DNA of 64,000 nucleotides from positions 165,675 to 229,674 of the forward strand of contig NW_013657634.1 of NCBI RefSeq assembly GCF_000142905.1, in the 5' to 3' direction. The number at the start of each line of letters is the position of its first letter. Position 1 is the first letter of the stretch. The position numbers were made by a program, and so were the translations under genes. Below, in pieces: positions 19,744-30,900 of this stretch. The DNA is from Thecamonas trahens ATCC 50062 (taxonomy: Eukaryota; Apusozoa; Apusomonadida; Apusomonadidae). The notes beneath the pieces were generated by a model that saw nothing but the letters and a program-made list of their open reading frames with translations, searched no databases and was not told the DNA's origin.

Positions 19744-22700
19744 CTACATGTACATGTACTCGGGGACACTCGATTCGCCCACGGCAGACACGCGCTCGCC
19801 GGCGTCGTCGAGATGAGCCATGCTGATGGCGCCCGCCCCACTTCCGGCTGCCGTGCACGCTGCGCGCCACGCTGCGTTGCGGATGTCGCCTCCGGCAAGC
19901 TCATACTTGGCGCCAAGCGCGGCAAAGTCGACATCGGCCGCCAGCGGCGCCGTCTCTGGCAGCGAGCTCCGCCACAACTGCGCACGCAGGCTCGCCGACG
20001 GCAGCTCAAACTTGACCACATACCGGATCCGCCGCAGGAACGCAGGATCGAGTGCCTCGATGTTGTTCGAGGTGAGGATGGCCATCCCGTCAAACTTCTC
20101 AAGGTGGTAAAGCAGCAGGCCCGTGTCAACGTTGGCGTACCGGTCTGTCGCGCTCGCCCCGGCCGTTCGCGCCGCAAACAGACCCTCGGCCTCGTCAAAG
20201 ACCAGGATCGTCGACGCACTAGCTGCGTCGGAAAACACCTTTTCGATGTTCTTTGCCGTCTCGCCAACGTACTTGGACACCAGCTCAGCACAGTTGACCA
20301 CCCGCAGCGCCCGCCCGGTCTCGTACCCGATTGCCGCGGCAGCCATCGTCTTGCCCGTTCCCGGCGGGCCGTGGAACAGCGCAACCGTCGCCGTCGCCGC
20401 CTCAAAGCCCCACTGCGTCGTCAGAATGCGCCCCGCCTTTTGCGCCGCAACAATCTCGCCCATCACCGCACTCGTCGCCTCCGGAAGTACCAGCGAGTCG
20501 AGCCCTGCTTTGGGCAGCACCCGCCGCTCAAACGCGTTCTGCCGTAGCATCGACTCGAGCTGTGCCTGCGCCCCAGCCTCAAAGTCCGCCGCCGTCAGCA
20601 CAAGCTCGCCGTTTCCGTCGCTGCCACCCTCGGCCCGTGCCCGCGCCAGCGCATTCGATAGCGCACCCACAATCGCGTTCTTGATGAACCCACCTGGGAG
20701 CTCAAACTTGAGCGCCAGCGCGTCGACGTCAACATCGTTGGCGAGAGTCATGCCTTCCGGCACGTGCCGCCGCCAGATCGCCGCACGCAGGACGTGGTCC
20801 GGGAGCGAGAACGAGATTGAGAGCTGGACTCGCCGAAACGTGGCCTCGTCGAGCTCGTTCACCATGTTGGTCGCCAGAATCGACACGCCCTCGAACGACT
20901 CCATGAGTGTGAGGAGCGCGGGCAAGTTGGCGTTCTTGCCGCGCGCCCGCGTCATAAACAGCGACTCACACTCGTCAAACAGCACGATGGCGTCATGCAT
21001 CTTGGCTTCCGCAAAGACCTGCTTCACCGCATCTGACGCCGAGCCCACGCTCGCCGTCGTCTCCGCCAGCGACGCAAAATTGACGAGCAGCACCTTGCGC
21101 TTCAGGTGCGCCGCCACACAGTTGGCCGTCAGCGTCTTGCCCGTCCCGCTCTGTCCATGGAACAGGAGCACCATGCCGCTCCCATACGTCACAAGCTCCT
21201 CCAGCCCCAACGAGGCCTTGAGCGCACAGAGTTGCTCGTACGAACCGAGCGTGTCCATCAGCGCCTTGCGCGTCTTGACCGGAAGGACCACGTCGTCAAA
21301 CGTGACCTTGGGCGTGTACAGGTGCGTGCCCTCCACAACCTCTGACAACGGCGTCGCCAGCCCGATGATGTGGTCCAACACGCGCCGGTCGATCGAGACC
21401 TCGCAGTCCACAAGGTCAGACGCGCCGCGTGTAGACACCACGTTGATGTAGCCGTCCGCGCGCAGCGGCGCGTTCTTGAGAAACGCAGACCGCTGGCCGA
21501 CCTGCTCCTCCAGCGTCGAGCAATAGAGCGAGAGCAGCGTCGAGACCTGGAACGCTCCTCCCATCAGCATCATCCGCGACGACCGGATGCTTGCGCTCCG
21601 CTCTCGGATCGGCTCGTATGTGTGGAACGCCGCGCACGCCACAAGCACAAACTTCTCAAAGGCAGAGAGCCCCGACGACCGCGCAAGCACCTCCAGCCGT
21701 GGCACAAAGCCCGCCGCCTCAGCCGCAGCCGCCCGAACCTGAATCTTCTGCTCCGCAACCTGTAACTTGGTCTCCAGCTCACGCGTCCTCGCCGCCAGCG
21801 AGCTCGTCGCCCCGCGCTGGAACATCCGCATCTCGTTGACGTCGTCCGCAGACCGCACCTGCCGCGCGTTGTCACACGCCTGCATCCGCAGGTACACCAC
21901 TTCGAACTCGTCCACAAGATACTCGAGATCCGTCGTGTACGCCGCAAGACCGCCGTCGTCACCCTCGCCTCCCGCGCCCCTCGCGCCAGGGCTCGACATC
22001 GTAACTCCAGCATCCGCCAGCGCCTGCGCCACCAGCGCGTCCGGATCAAACCCGTCGTCACTGAGTCCGTCAAGCTCGGCAAGCAGCGCGGTCTCGTCGT
22101 CATCGGCGCCGCTGGACACACCACCCATCGCCCGTCCCGGATTACGTGTCAGCGCATCGTGCCCGGTCAGCTCGCCGAGTTTGGTCGATGCCAGCTTGAG
22201 CGAGGCGTCGGTCCCGAGCGTCACTCCATGGAGCGCGAGCAGGAACTCTGACGAGACCCAGAGCGTCGACGATGGCAGCCGCGACGCATCGACCTGGATG
22301 AGCCCATCCTTCATGTGCGCCCGCCCCGGATCGAGGAAAGTCGCAAGTGCCCGTGGACTCGCGCCCGCTAGCCGCATCGCAGCCTCGGCCTGGAGCACAT
22401 ACCCGCCCGAGTGATCGCCGTAGAACGCCGGCGCCCGGAAGCCGAGCTCCTCCACCGCCGACGTCATCGAGAGCACCATCACCGCCGCAAACATCGACGC
22501 CTCACGACAGTCCCAGCCGTATCCCTCAGCCAGCAGATGGAACAGCGGCTGCTCTTTCACGCCACCTGCACTCACTCCGTCGCCGTGGACCAGGCACCAC
22601 CCGCCGCATCCGTCGCCCGAGGCCACCGGCAGATGCGCCCGCGCCACCTGCGCCCGCACCTCGTCCAGCGCCGCCGCCACAGCCATTGCTCCCTTGCTCT

Positions 22701-22920
22701 CTTCCGCCAGCGCCGCCATGCTCATACCACGCGCCCCCACCAGTCGCACCGCACTCGCTGCTGCCGTCCGCTGCGCCAGCGCCGCCAGAATTGTCGTCGT
22801 CTGCAGCGCCGCCATCGTCTCCTCGCTCCCGCCGCTCCCCACCTCGGCACCATTCACCGCCTCCAGCGACAGCGGCACCAGCGGCTGCGCCGTCGCCACC
22901 GCTATCTCCATGGCATCCAT
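19744..22920 (-). CDS. Double AAA+ ATPase with winged-helix-like N-terminal region
   Basis: 1058 residues from the ATG at 22918-22920; the frame stays open upstream only through a GA microsatellite. The N-terminal 500 residues are helical with a region reading LFHLLAEGYGWDCREA, resembling the N-terminal parts of bacterial (for example myxobacterial) AAA+ proteins. The first ATPase domain has GQSGTGKT (about 588), Walker B IVLFDECESL and an ATNMVNELDEATFRR arginine-finger region. The second has GPPGTGKT (about 849), KYVGETAKN, ILVFDEAEGLF and LDPAFLRRI. Both sites look active. Such proteins remodel or unfold other proteins. It is not CDC48, NSF or an AAA protease: no protease domain and no CDC48 N-domain is seen. 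The target is unknown. Confidence 0.8.
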   Translation of the reverse strand: MDAMEIAVATAQPLVPLSLEAVNGAEVGSGGSEETMAALQTTTILAALAQRTAAASAVRLVGARGMSMAALAEESKGAMAVAAALDEVRAQVARAHLPVASGDGCGGWCLVHGDGVSAGGVKEQPLFHLLAEGYGWDCREASMFAAVMVLSMTSAVEELGFRAPAFYGDHSGGYVLQAEAAMRLAGASPRALATFLDPGRAHMKDGLIQVDASRLPSSTLWVSSEFLLALHGVTLGTDASLKLASTKLGELTGHDALTRNPGRAMGGVSSGADDDETALLAELDGLSDDGFDPDALVAQALADAGVTMSSPGARGAGGEGDDGGLAAYTTDLEYLVDEFEVVYLRMQACDNARQVRSADDVNEMRMFQRGATSSLAARTRELETKLQVAEQKIQVRAAAAEAAGFVPRLEVLARSSGLSAFEKFVLVACAAFHTYEPIRERSASIRSSRMMLMGGAFQVSTLLSLYCSTLEEQVGQRSAFLKNAPLRADGYINVVSTRGASDLVDCEVSIDRRVLDHIIGLATPLSEVVEGTHLYTPKVTFDDVVLPVKTRKALMDTLGSYEQLCALKASLGLEELVTYGSGMVLLFHGQSGTGKTLTANCVAAHLKRKVLLVNFASLAETTASVGSASDAVKQVFAEAKMHDAIVLFDECESLFMTRARGKNANLPALLTLMESFEGVSILATNMVNELDEATFRRVQLSISFSLPDHVLRAAIWRRHVPEGMTLANDVDVDALALKFELPGGFIKNAIVGALSNALARARAEGGSDGNGELVLTAADFEAGAQAQLESMLRQNAFERRVLPKAGLDSLVLPEATSAVMGEIVAAQKAGRILTTQWGFEAATATVALFHGPPGTGKTMAAAAIGYETGRALRVVNCAELVSKYVGETAKNIEKVFSDAASASTILVFDEAEGLFAARTAGASATDRYANVDTGLLLYHLEKFDGMAILTSNNIEALDPAFLRRIRYVVKFELPSASLRAQLWRSSLPETAPLAADVDFAALGAKYELAGGDIRNAAWRAACTAAGSGAGAISMAHLDDAGERVSAVGESSVPEYMYM

Positions 22921-22978
22921 ACTGCAACCCGCTGTCGTTCTCTCCCACTCTGCTATGTGCTTGTCACGTAGCCCGTTC

Positions 22979-22982
<4 letters not shown>

Positions 22983-23073
<91 letters not shown>
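22983..23073. repeat. (GA)n microsatellite, about 90 nt
   Basis: An uninterrupted GA repeat lies about 60 nt before the AAA+ start codon, reading CT on the transcript strand. Poly-CT tracts can act as GAGA-type promoter sites; here that is inference only. Confidence 0.95.
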
Positions 23074-23077
<4 letters not shown>

Positions 23078-23154
23078 TGGTACCAGCCAGCAGCTAGCAC
23101 CGCCGAACAGAGCTTCCCTCCGACCCCCCTCGCTCGCACATGCGTCTATTTCCG

Positions 23155-26100
23155 CTACCTTAGAGCAGCCCGAACAGCCTGCCATTCGAGGCGGGCAGCG
23201 GCAAGGACGGGATGCGCGCCTGGCCGCGACGACGGCGCAAAGAGCGCGTCCGCGGTTTTGACGGCTACAGAGAGCCATTGCTTGCACGGCCGATAACGCG
23301 ACGATACTTTGCGCCACGCCACAATCACCCCGAGCGCTTCGGCCACCAGCGACGTGGCGCGCGTGAGGAATGACGGCGCGGCGGCCGCCGCATGTCCGCG
23401 CTCACTTCGCAGCAGCATGACCGGGCGGACCGGGCCACGTCCGCCTGCAGGATCCACGCCCTCGCGCTGCGGCAGCGACGCCAGCGACTCTGCCTCTAGC
23501 GCCGCCATGTCGCCCAGGATCTCGTCGGTCACCGTGGTGTGCAGGACGGCCAGGACCTGGTCCAGCGTCTTGTCGCCGACATCAAACAGCACCCGGCTCA
23601 CCACCTCGGCTGCCGCTGCGAGCACAGGTGTGAGGACTGACAGTGTCGGCCCGCTCAGCGTCTTGATCATTGCCTTGACCACCGCCAGCGTCGCCGGCAG
23701 GACGCGGACATAGAGCGAGGCGCACGGCCGATGCCGCGCCCCGGCCAGCAGCGGGCCTACTACCCGCGCCGCACATGACGCCACAAACCCAGGTGCTGTC
23801 CGCGGATTGGCGACAATCACTTCGGCCATCCATAGTTGCAGCCGTCGCATCCGCGACGTCGACACGTTCCGCCCGCTCCAGTGCCTGCCCACTACAAAGT
23901 CGACTAGCGCGTTGTTGAACGTGTCCAGCTCGGACCCGCCTCTCGCACTCGCCGCAGCCACGGCCGGGAGCAAGTAGCTGTCGGCCTGGGCCGCCGCCCG
24001 TTCTGACGGCAGCACATCAAACTGCCGCGCCGTCCACTCGTGCAGCGCTCGGCTCGCATGCGCCGCGCCAGCGCCAATCAGCTTGCCAATCCCACCCATC
24101 ACCGCCGCCATCAGCTTGCCACGCCCGCTCGAGATCTCGAGTCCAGAGCCCACAATGACAAACCGGTGGAGGAGGACGTACAACGGGGTCTTGTGCCACA
24201 ACTCACCGTCCGCAAGCGCCAGTGGCGCTTGCTCCGCCAGCATCGCCATCACCTCCAGCGCAAAACCCTCGTACGCCCGAGCCACGGGCCCGGGTGTCGT
24301 CCCGCGGCTGCAGAGCTCGCTCAACGCCCGCGCGCAAACATCGGGCACCATCGCGAGGCACTCACCCGGCGAGCTGGCTCCCGCCACTACGCTGCTCACC
24401 ACGGCCTTCACAAGCTGCAGCCGCGGCAATGTCCACGCAGCAGGCTCGGCCTGCCATGGCAGGACCACCGTCGCGGGATCGATGGCCACGACAGCGTCCT
24501 CGTCTGCATGCTCCAGCTCACCGGCGCCGGCAAAGGAGAACTTGGCCCAGAGCTCAGCAGCCTTTGCACGGCCGCCCATCAACGCTGCGGTCGATGGCAG
24601 TGACGCGAGCGTGTGAAACAGCCGCGGCAAGTCGACCGCAAACGGATCGACAGCCGCAAGAAGCAGCGCGTGTATGAGTTCCGTCGCTATCGGGCTGACC
24701 AGTGAAGCAGGCGTCCGTGCCCCGTGGTGGAGGAACGCGGTCCAGAACCCTACCGGGACAAGTCGCGCCAGCGCGTCGCCATCTCGGACCAGCCAAGGTG
24801 ACTGGGTGCCAAGAGAACTCACGACCGCACTCACCGCCGACCGCCCGTCGCGGGACACGGCTTCTGAGAGCACGCCCATCAGACGGGTCACCGCCCGTAG
24901 CGCCGCCGTTGCCACCAGAAACGACTGCACCGAGTGAACGTGCGCCACCGTCGACTTGGCGCACAACTCTGCATACACTGCCATGAGCAGATCGCGCGCG
25001 GAGATCCGCAGCAGGGTCACCTCCGCCTGGTCCAGCAGCGCCGTCGCAGTCGACGCTGACTCTTGCTCTGCCACGTGCGCGTTGACCAGTGCATCAACAT
25101 CATCAAAGTCCCCCATGTCAAACGAGAGTGACGCCGACGCCGACGCCGACGACATCTGTGACTCGGGAAACAAATCCTGGCTCTCATTGTCCGCCGGACA
25201 CTGGCTGCCCGCTTCGACCTCGCTACCGCCGCCATCACGCCCAACATCATGCGAGGCCGGCGGTCGCGGGAGCGGCGGCGGCACAAGACTCACCATGTGA
25301 ATGAGGAACGTGATGGCCGGAACCCAAAGGTCCGCCGGCGCCGACGGCGCGAGCAAGCCGACAATATGCGGCGACATGAGCAGGTGCTCTCCAAGGAGCG
25401 TGACTGGATCACGGCGCGCCGCGGTGTCGATCAGACTCGCAGCTGCCTGCAAGTAGCCCGTGACTATTGGAACTGGCGCTCCAGCGCCAATCACTGCCTC
25501 CAACCGGTCGGCAATGGCAGGCATGACCGGCTCGAGCCGCATGCCCCGGCTCTGCAGCACCCGTCCAAAAACAACCAGCGCTGAGAGCGCGAGCCCGTGC
25601 GCCGAGTTGGATGCCGATGCCGGCGAGATGAGCGCCGAGACTCGCGAAAGGATCGAGTTGACCGTCTCGCACGGCACCGCCGATGCCAGCACCACAGCCA
25701 GCGACAGCTGAGCCGCCGCCATCGCCTGGTCCAGACCGGTCGCCAGCTCGAGGTTGGCATCGAGCCCGACAATGATCGTCGATGCAAGGCGTTTGGCGTC
25801 CCACTCGGAGAGCTCGTGCCGCGGGTGGGTGTCTGCTGCAAACGGCGACGACAGCGCGCACGCCATCAGATGGAGGAGTCGTCCGATAGGCGCCTCGCGC
25901 GCCTCGCCCGCAATCGACAACCCGCTACCGGCCACGCACACCGAAAGCGTCGGCGGGCCGAGGGTGAGCCACGCCGAGCTCGGTGCAGCCCGAAAGGCCT
26001 CCCACACCGAGGTGAGAAAGTCTGACGGCGGCGGGTCCCACTTCCCCACCGGCGCCACCAGCGCTTCGACCCACGCCAGCATCTCGTCAAGCGCGCGCGG

Positions 26101-27714
26101 CCCGAGCGAGTCCAACCGGTTCGCGATGTGCGGAACAAGCAGCCGCCACGGATGCACCAGCTTTGGCAGCAGAGGCTGGATCCACCCAAGCAGCTCGAGC
26201 GACGACAGCAGCGGCCCGCTATGAGGGCCGGTCACCGCATCAAGCGGCGCTGGCGACGCTGCAAACGCCGCTGCTGCAAGCCCGGACAGCGGATGCTGGA
26301 GAATCGGCATGCCCGACGGCAGCGCCGCACGAAGCGGGACAAGAATCGCCGGTAGTGCAGTGTCCATCACAAACGTCACGTCGCCCGCCAGTGTCTCAAT
26401 CGCGGTGCCCCACACCAATATGGCCGCAACGTGCGGGAGCGAGACAGGCGTTGGCCAGTGGACAGGCAGCGGCACCGTGTCAAGCAGATGCTGGACTGCC
26501 GCCAGCCGCGACGGCACCGGCAGCCGCCCGAGAGCCGCACCGAGCGACGGCAACACCACATCGCGAAGGTGTAGCACAAGCCCAATTTGGACCGCGCGCG
26601 ATGACGGCGGCGAGCTATGGAAGAGCGCAACTACGTCAGCCCGCGCAAGCTGGCGGAGCACTGCAAGCGGCGCCCGCAGTGGCGCCGCTAGCAACGTAGC
26701 CGGCACTGGCCGCCACGGCCGGAACGGGTCCGCACCCGAGATCGAGAGTGCGGCTGGGAGAACCGCAGCCACCAATGGTGCGGGAGCTGGGTGACTGGTT
26801 TTGCGCCGCTTCTCGCCGCCATTTGGTGACCGACGAGACTTGCGCTTGCGCCTCCGCCCAGCTCCCAGCGGCGACGAGTCCGCTTCGGATGAGCGTAGCA
26901 AGTTGCGCTGTTGCCCGCGAGAGGGCTCGGGAGATGACGAGAGTATGACAAGCCGACGGGGCGGAGTGATGCGTCGAGGAGGCGACGACAGTGTCGGCGA
27001 AGGACGCGAGAGCGTGGTCACAGCTCCTACCCCCGATTCCGAGTCGGAGCCCGACGACGACGTCGAGATTGTCAAGCCCGAGATCCGCTCCGGCGGCGGC
27101 GAGACATGCAAGGGCGACGCAGTGCGGCGCTGGGGTGCAGGCGCATGTGACATGTCCATGGCGACGACATCAGTTGCCGCCGCCTTGGTGCTCGCCGCTC
27201 GCGGCGATCGCTTACCCGAGCCAGGAGGCAGAGTTTGCTCCAGCACATGCGGAAGCGACGCCGGAACCGGAATGAGGTCCAGCTCGCTCGAGACATCGAC
27301 GCGCTTGACGAGTGCAGAAGGTGCGCTCGCGGTCCGCCTCAGCAGCGACTCGTCCTCGGCAGAGCCGGACGACGACTGCTCGCCGCCGATCTGCGATGAG
27401 CCAAAGCCGGGACGCCGCCGCAGCAGCGCAACCGCAGCCAACTGCTGGCGCTTCGGCAGCTGCGAGAGTAGCTCGTGGCACTGCTGCTTCGCCGAGGCTC
27501 CGTGCGTGGGCGACGCCGACGACGAGCAGGCTTCGCCACCGGCACCCGAGTCCGAGACCGGCGACGCCGCAGCAACCGCAAAGACGACCTCGTGCGGCCG
27601 CGGTGCGGTCTTGTGAGCGAACCTTGCGACTGTAGCAGACGTAGTCCCATCCCCCGACGATGATGAAGCAGAATAAGAGGCCGGTACAAAGCCATGCGCC
27701 ACTGCAGTCGCCAT
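23155..27714 (-). CDS. Very large helical protein with disordered basic N-terminal region, probably nuclear
   Basis: 1519 residues from the ATG at 27712-27714. I do not recognise a family. The first 320 residues are low complexity, rich in Ser/Pro/Arg, with acidic Ser patches and strong nuclear-localisation-like clusters (for example GRRRKRKSRRSP and KRRKT). The remaining 1200 residues are almost all Ala/Leu/Val-rich amphipathic helix, typical of a HEAT-like solenoid, interrupted near residues 810-880 by an acidic, Ser-rich loop (SASLSFDMGDFDDVDAL). This layout is seen in large chromosome-maintenance scaffolds such as MMS22-type or RIF1-type proteins, but no signature motif is visible and the comparison is weak. 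The gene is intronless, and its stop is 235 nt from the start of the AAA+ gene downstream. Confidence 0.75.
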   Translation of the reverse strand: MATAVAHGFVPASYSASSSSGDGTTSATVARFAHKTAPRPHEVVFAVAAASPVSDSGAGGEACSSSASPTHGASAKQQCHELLSQLPKRQQLAAVALLRRRPGFGSSQIGGEQSSSGSAEDESLLRRTASAPSALVKRVDVSSELDLIPVPASLPHVLEQTLPPGSGKRSPRAASTKAAATDVVAMDMSHAPAPQRRTASPLHVSPPPERISGLTISTSSSGSDSESGVGAVTTLSRPSPTLSSPPRRITPPRRLVILSSSPEPSRGQQRNLLRSSEADSSPLGAGRRRKRKSRRSPNGGEKRRKTSHPAPAPLVAAVLPAALSISGADPFRPWRPVPATLLAAPLRAPLAVLRQLARADVVALFHSSPPSSRAVQIGLVLHLRDVVLPSLGAALGRLPVPSRLAAVQHLLDTVPLPVHWPTPVSLPHVAAILVWGTAIETLAGDVTFVMDTALPAILVPLRAALPSGMPILQHPLSGLAAAAFAASPAPLDAVTGPHSGPLLSSLELLGWIQPLLPKLVHPWRLLVPHIANRLDSLGPRALDEMLAWVEALVAPVGKWDPPPSDFLTSVWEAFRAAPSSAWLTLGPPTLSVCVAGSGLSIAGEAREAPIGRLLHLMACALSSPFAADTHPRHELSEWDAKRLASTIIVGLDANLELATGLDQAMAAAQLSLAVVLASAVPCETVNSILSRVSALISPASASNSAHGLALSALVVFGRVLQSRGMRLEPVMPAIADRLEAVIGAGAPVPIVTGYLQAAASLIDTAARRDPVTLLGEHLLMSPHIVGLLAPSAPADLWVPAITFLIHMVSLVPPPLPRPPASHDVGRDGGGSEVEAGSQCPADNESQDLFPESQMSSASASASLSFDMGDFDDVDALVNAHVAEQESASTATALLDQAEVTLLRISARDLLMAVYAELCAKSTVAHVHSVQSFLVATAALRAVTRLMGVLSEAVSRDGRSAVSAVVSSLGTQSPWLVRDGDALARLVPVGFWTAFLHHGARTPASLVSPIATELIHALLLAAVDPFAVDLPRLFHTLASLPSTAALMGGRAKAAELWAKFSFAGAGELEHADEDAVVAIDPATVVLPWQAEPAAWTLPRLQLVKAVVSSVVAGASSPGECLAMVPDVCARALSELCSRGTTPGPVARAYEGFALEVMAMLAEQAPLALADGELWHKTPLYVLLHRFVIVGSGLEISSGRGKLMAAVMGGIGKLIGAGAAHASRALHEWTARQFDVLPSERAAAQADSYLLPAVAAASARGGSELDTFNNALVDFVVGRHWSGRNVSTSRMRRLQLWMAEVIVANPRTAPGFVASCAARVVGPLLAGARHRPCASLYVRVLPATLAVVKAMIKTLSGPTLSVLTPVLAAAAEVVSRVLFDVGDKTLDQVLAVLHTTVTDEILGDMAALEAESLASLPQREGVDPAGGRGPVRPVMLLRSERGHAAAAAPSFLTRATSLVAEALGVIVAWRKVSSRYRPCKQWLSVAVKTADALFAPSSRPGAHPVLAAARLEWQAVRAALR

Positions 27715-27959
27715 GGCAGCGTGGCGTGGTCGGTGTCGGTGGCTCGAGACTCACGAATCTACGACCCTTTTGGGCCACCGAGCGGGGGGGGGGGGTGGGG
27801 GTGGAGGCAGGGAGTGGAGGGAGCGCCAGTGGAACGACAGGGATGGGTCGTGGTGCTCTGCGTCGCGCGCGCAGAGTGTACACACCGGTGCTCGCGGGTG
27901 GTGTACGACGAGAGTCGGGGTCGAGTGTAGGCCGGCGCCCAGCGTGCGGTGGCAACATG

Positions 27960-30900
27960 TTATTGAGCGTCAAAGAAGGCGGCAATGGCGAGCTGGACGT
28001 TGAAGCGTGAGGCGGCAAGGAGGTCAGCGGCCTGGGCGGCATCGACGCCGGTGACTTCCATTACCAAGTCCACGTCGTGGCCCACGATCTCGGCGGCAGC
28101 CTGCTCGGGTGCAATGGCCACAAAGCCCTCCGAGTCGGATGATGACGAGTCACGGCGCCATCGCTGACGAGCGATGAAAGGCTCCCGGGGCGCGTCCATC
28201 GCGTCCATCAACGCCTGAAGGTCGGCCTGGATAGCGAGAATGTCCTCGACGCCGTTGATTGGGTCCGGAACGTGAACCGGCGGCGGAACAGACGACCCAG
28301 CCGGCGGGTGGCACGACGGACAACGGTCGTCACCGGGACAGAGCGCGCACGGCGCCCCGGGCCGACACACCGGGCACGCCACGCAGTCGCACCGCTCATC
28401 ACAGAACAGGCCGTGGTCTTCGCGGCCGCACGGGTGCGGCTGTAGACACACGATGCAAAACGAGTAGCCGCAGCATGCGCCGGCCGAGCCGCCAACATGG
28501 TGGCACGAGTGCCCGCGCGGCCGCGAGATGAGCGCGCCGCACCGCGGGCAAGGCTTTGACGTCGCGCCCAGCAGCGCGAGCGTCGCTGCGTCTCGGCCGG
28601 TCGCCTCGTCGGCAGCAATCGAGTCGCACGAGCGCCCGGCATGCCGGAACCATGGCACCGAGCAGTTGCAACACCAATCGGTGGCACACCCCGGACACAC
28701 TACTCTGCTCGACCGCTGAAGCTGGCGCTGCGACTTGCCGGAGAGATCCGGCTTGATGCACATCAGCTCGCATCCGGGACAGAACGTAGTCTCACCCTTG
28801 GGAACCGCGCCGAGCAGCGACTGGACCACCCACCGCGAGCCGGTCTCGGCATCAACCACTCCCCGAGCCACAAGATGCTCGATGACGTGGGCCGGCACGC
28901 GCGCCCGCGGGGACATCGAGTCTTGGGCTCGGCAACCCGGGCACATTGCTGGAAACTGCCCACGCTCGATCATGTCGCGTACCGCACTCTGCGCGCAGCC
29001 GGCGCAGTATCCGTGCTCACAAAAGCCAACGGTAAACGCTACGCTGACGTTGTCACCAAAGCAAATGCCGCACTCGGGCAGCGTCCGCACCCCACAACCA
29101 GACGCACCTGACTCGCCCGAGTCGTCCGAGCTCACAGAGCCGGCCAGCTGGATCGAGCCCACGCCTGCGCCCACCAACAGCGGCGGAGGTAGCTCTCGAG
29201 CGAGCCGCGGTCGTGATGGGTCGACATCCAGCGCACCGTATCCGCGCACCGGTACGACGTCGACTCGGACCTTGGGAATCAACCGCTGTTTCTCCTCAGC
29301 CGCCAGTAGCGCCGCCGCACGTGCGTGCTCACCAGCACGCAGACGCCGGACGAGCAGCCGCCACACGCCGGGCCAGCCAAACGCCATCAGCGCCACGAGC
29401 GCGAAAAGCCCAGCAGTACAGCTCGCAACAATGCGCGGCGTGGCATCATCGCCCGCCACACACACACCACGCTTGCACCTACTGCCAAACCCGCAGCCGG
29501 TGCGCTCGCCAAAGCAACTTGTCGCACACTTGCGCGTCCGGGTATCACACACATAGCTACCGCAGCCGGCGTCAAACGGCATCGGCCCACAACTCTTGCC
29601 GTCGACCGAGAGCGACGACGGAAGTTCCACAAATGACTTGTCGACTCTCACGTCCATTACCAGCGGGATCGTCACAAAGGCGAGGACAAGGCCTGCAACG
29701 CCAAACGACAACGCGCCCGCGAGCACCACCGCCGATCGTCGCATCCCGTACAAATTGCTATGTCGCCAAGAGCACCGCGCGCAGAGGCAGAACCCTACCA
29801 TGAAGGCCACAAGCAACCCGAGCCCGATGGCTGTCAAACTCGCGGCTGTCACCCCAAACGACAGCGGCGCCGACGCAGGTGCGAGCACACATCTCCCTTC
29901 GTGGGAACAGTACGGCGCAACGTGCATGCCGGATGGGAGCTGTGAAGTGAGCCGCTTGTCCATGGCGCCGCGGCACTCATGCGACGATGAGCATGAAATC
30001 GCACACGTCCTGTTGTGAACGCGGCAGTAGTATGGCCAGCAGTTCGGCGAGGAGAGGCCGACACAGCTTGTGAGTGCAACCGGCAGCGTTGTTTCCGGTG
30101 GCCGTGTCAGCCGCACCCGAAGACGTACGAGCGAGAGTGGAAGTGCCACAATGAGGCCGGCGCCAACAGCCACCAGAGCGACGACCGCAAACAACTGCAC
30201 CACGTCGTTGGAAGATGCCCAGGGCACAAGCACCCCCGGCAAGCACGCACACACCACCATGACCGCCGTCACCACCCCAAGCACCACCACCGCCGCCAGC
30301 CATCGCCGGAGCACGAGCCGGCTGGCGTGATGGGTTGTAGCAACACACTTGCCGGACGCGGCATCGCACGCCAGCCCCGCCCCGGCGCACTCAAAGTCGT
30401 GCCGGCACGAGCGCCGGCACCGCCCACTCGGCATGTCGCACCAGTACGGTGCACAGACCGGCGCGTCAACGGCGGCACAGGCAGGCGAACTCGCGCGCTC
30501 CGCAGCCGTCAGTGGCGGCTCGAGCGCAGGCACCGGCACTCGGAGAACGAGCATGGCGATGCCGACGACAGCAAAGCCGACAATGGCACCACATGTCGCA
30601 GACGCGAGCCACGAGTTACAGAGCCAGATCGGCCGCCATCGCCGCCGCCACCGCGATCGATACGAGTAAGGCGAGCAGCACTTGTTGCTACACCACCCGG
30701 CACCCACGCCTAAGACCACCACTAGCAACCCGAGGCCAATTGCCGCGGAGAGCGAGCTCACCCAAAACACGAGAGGCGAGTACCGCCGGACAGAGAGGCC
30801 GGCGCCGCCAGTCCAAACGCAAACACCGGCGGCCGAGCAGCCATAGCCGGTCACACACTGATCTGAGGAAGAGCAGCGGGTCCGGCATGCGCGGCTCCCA

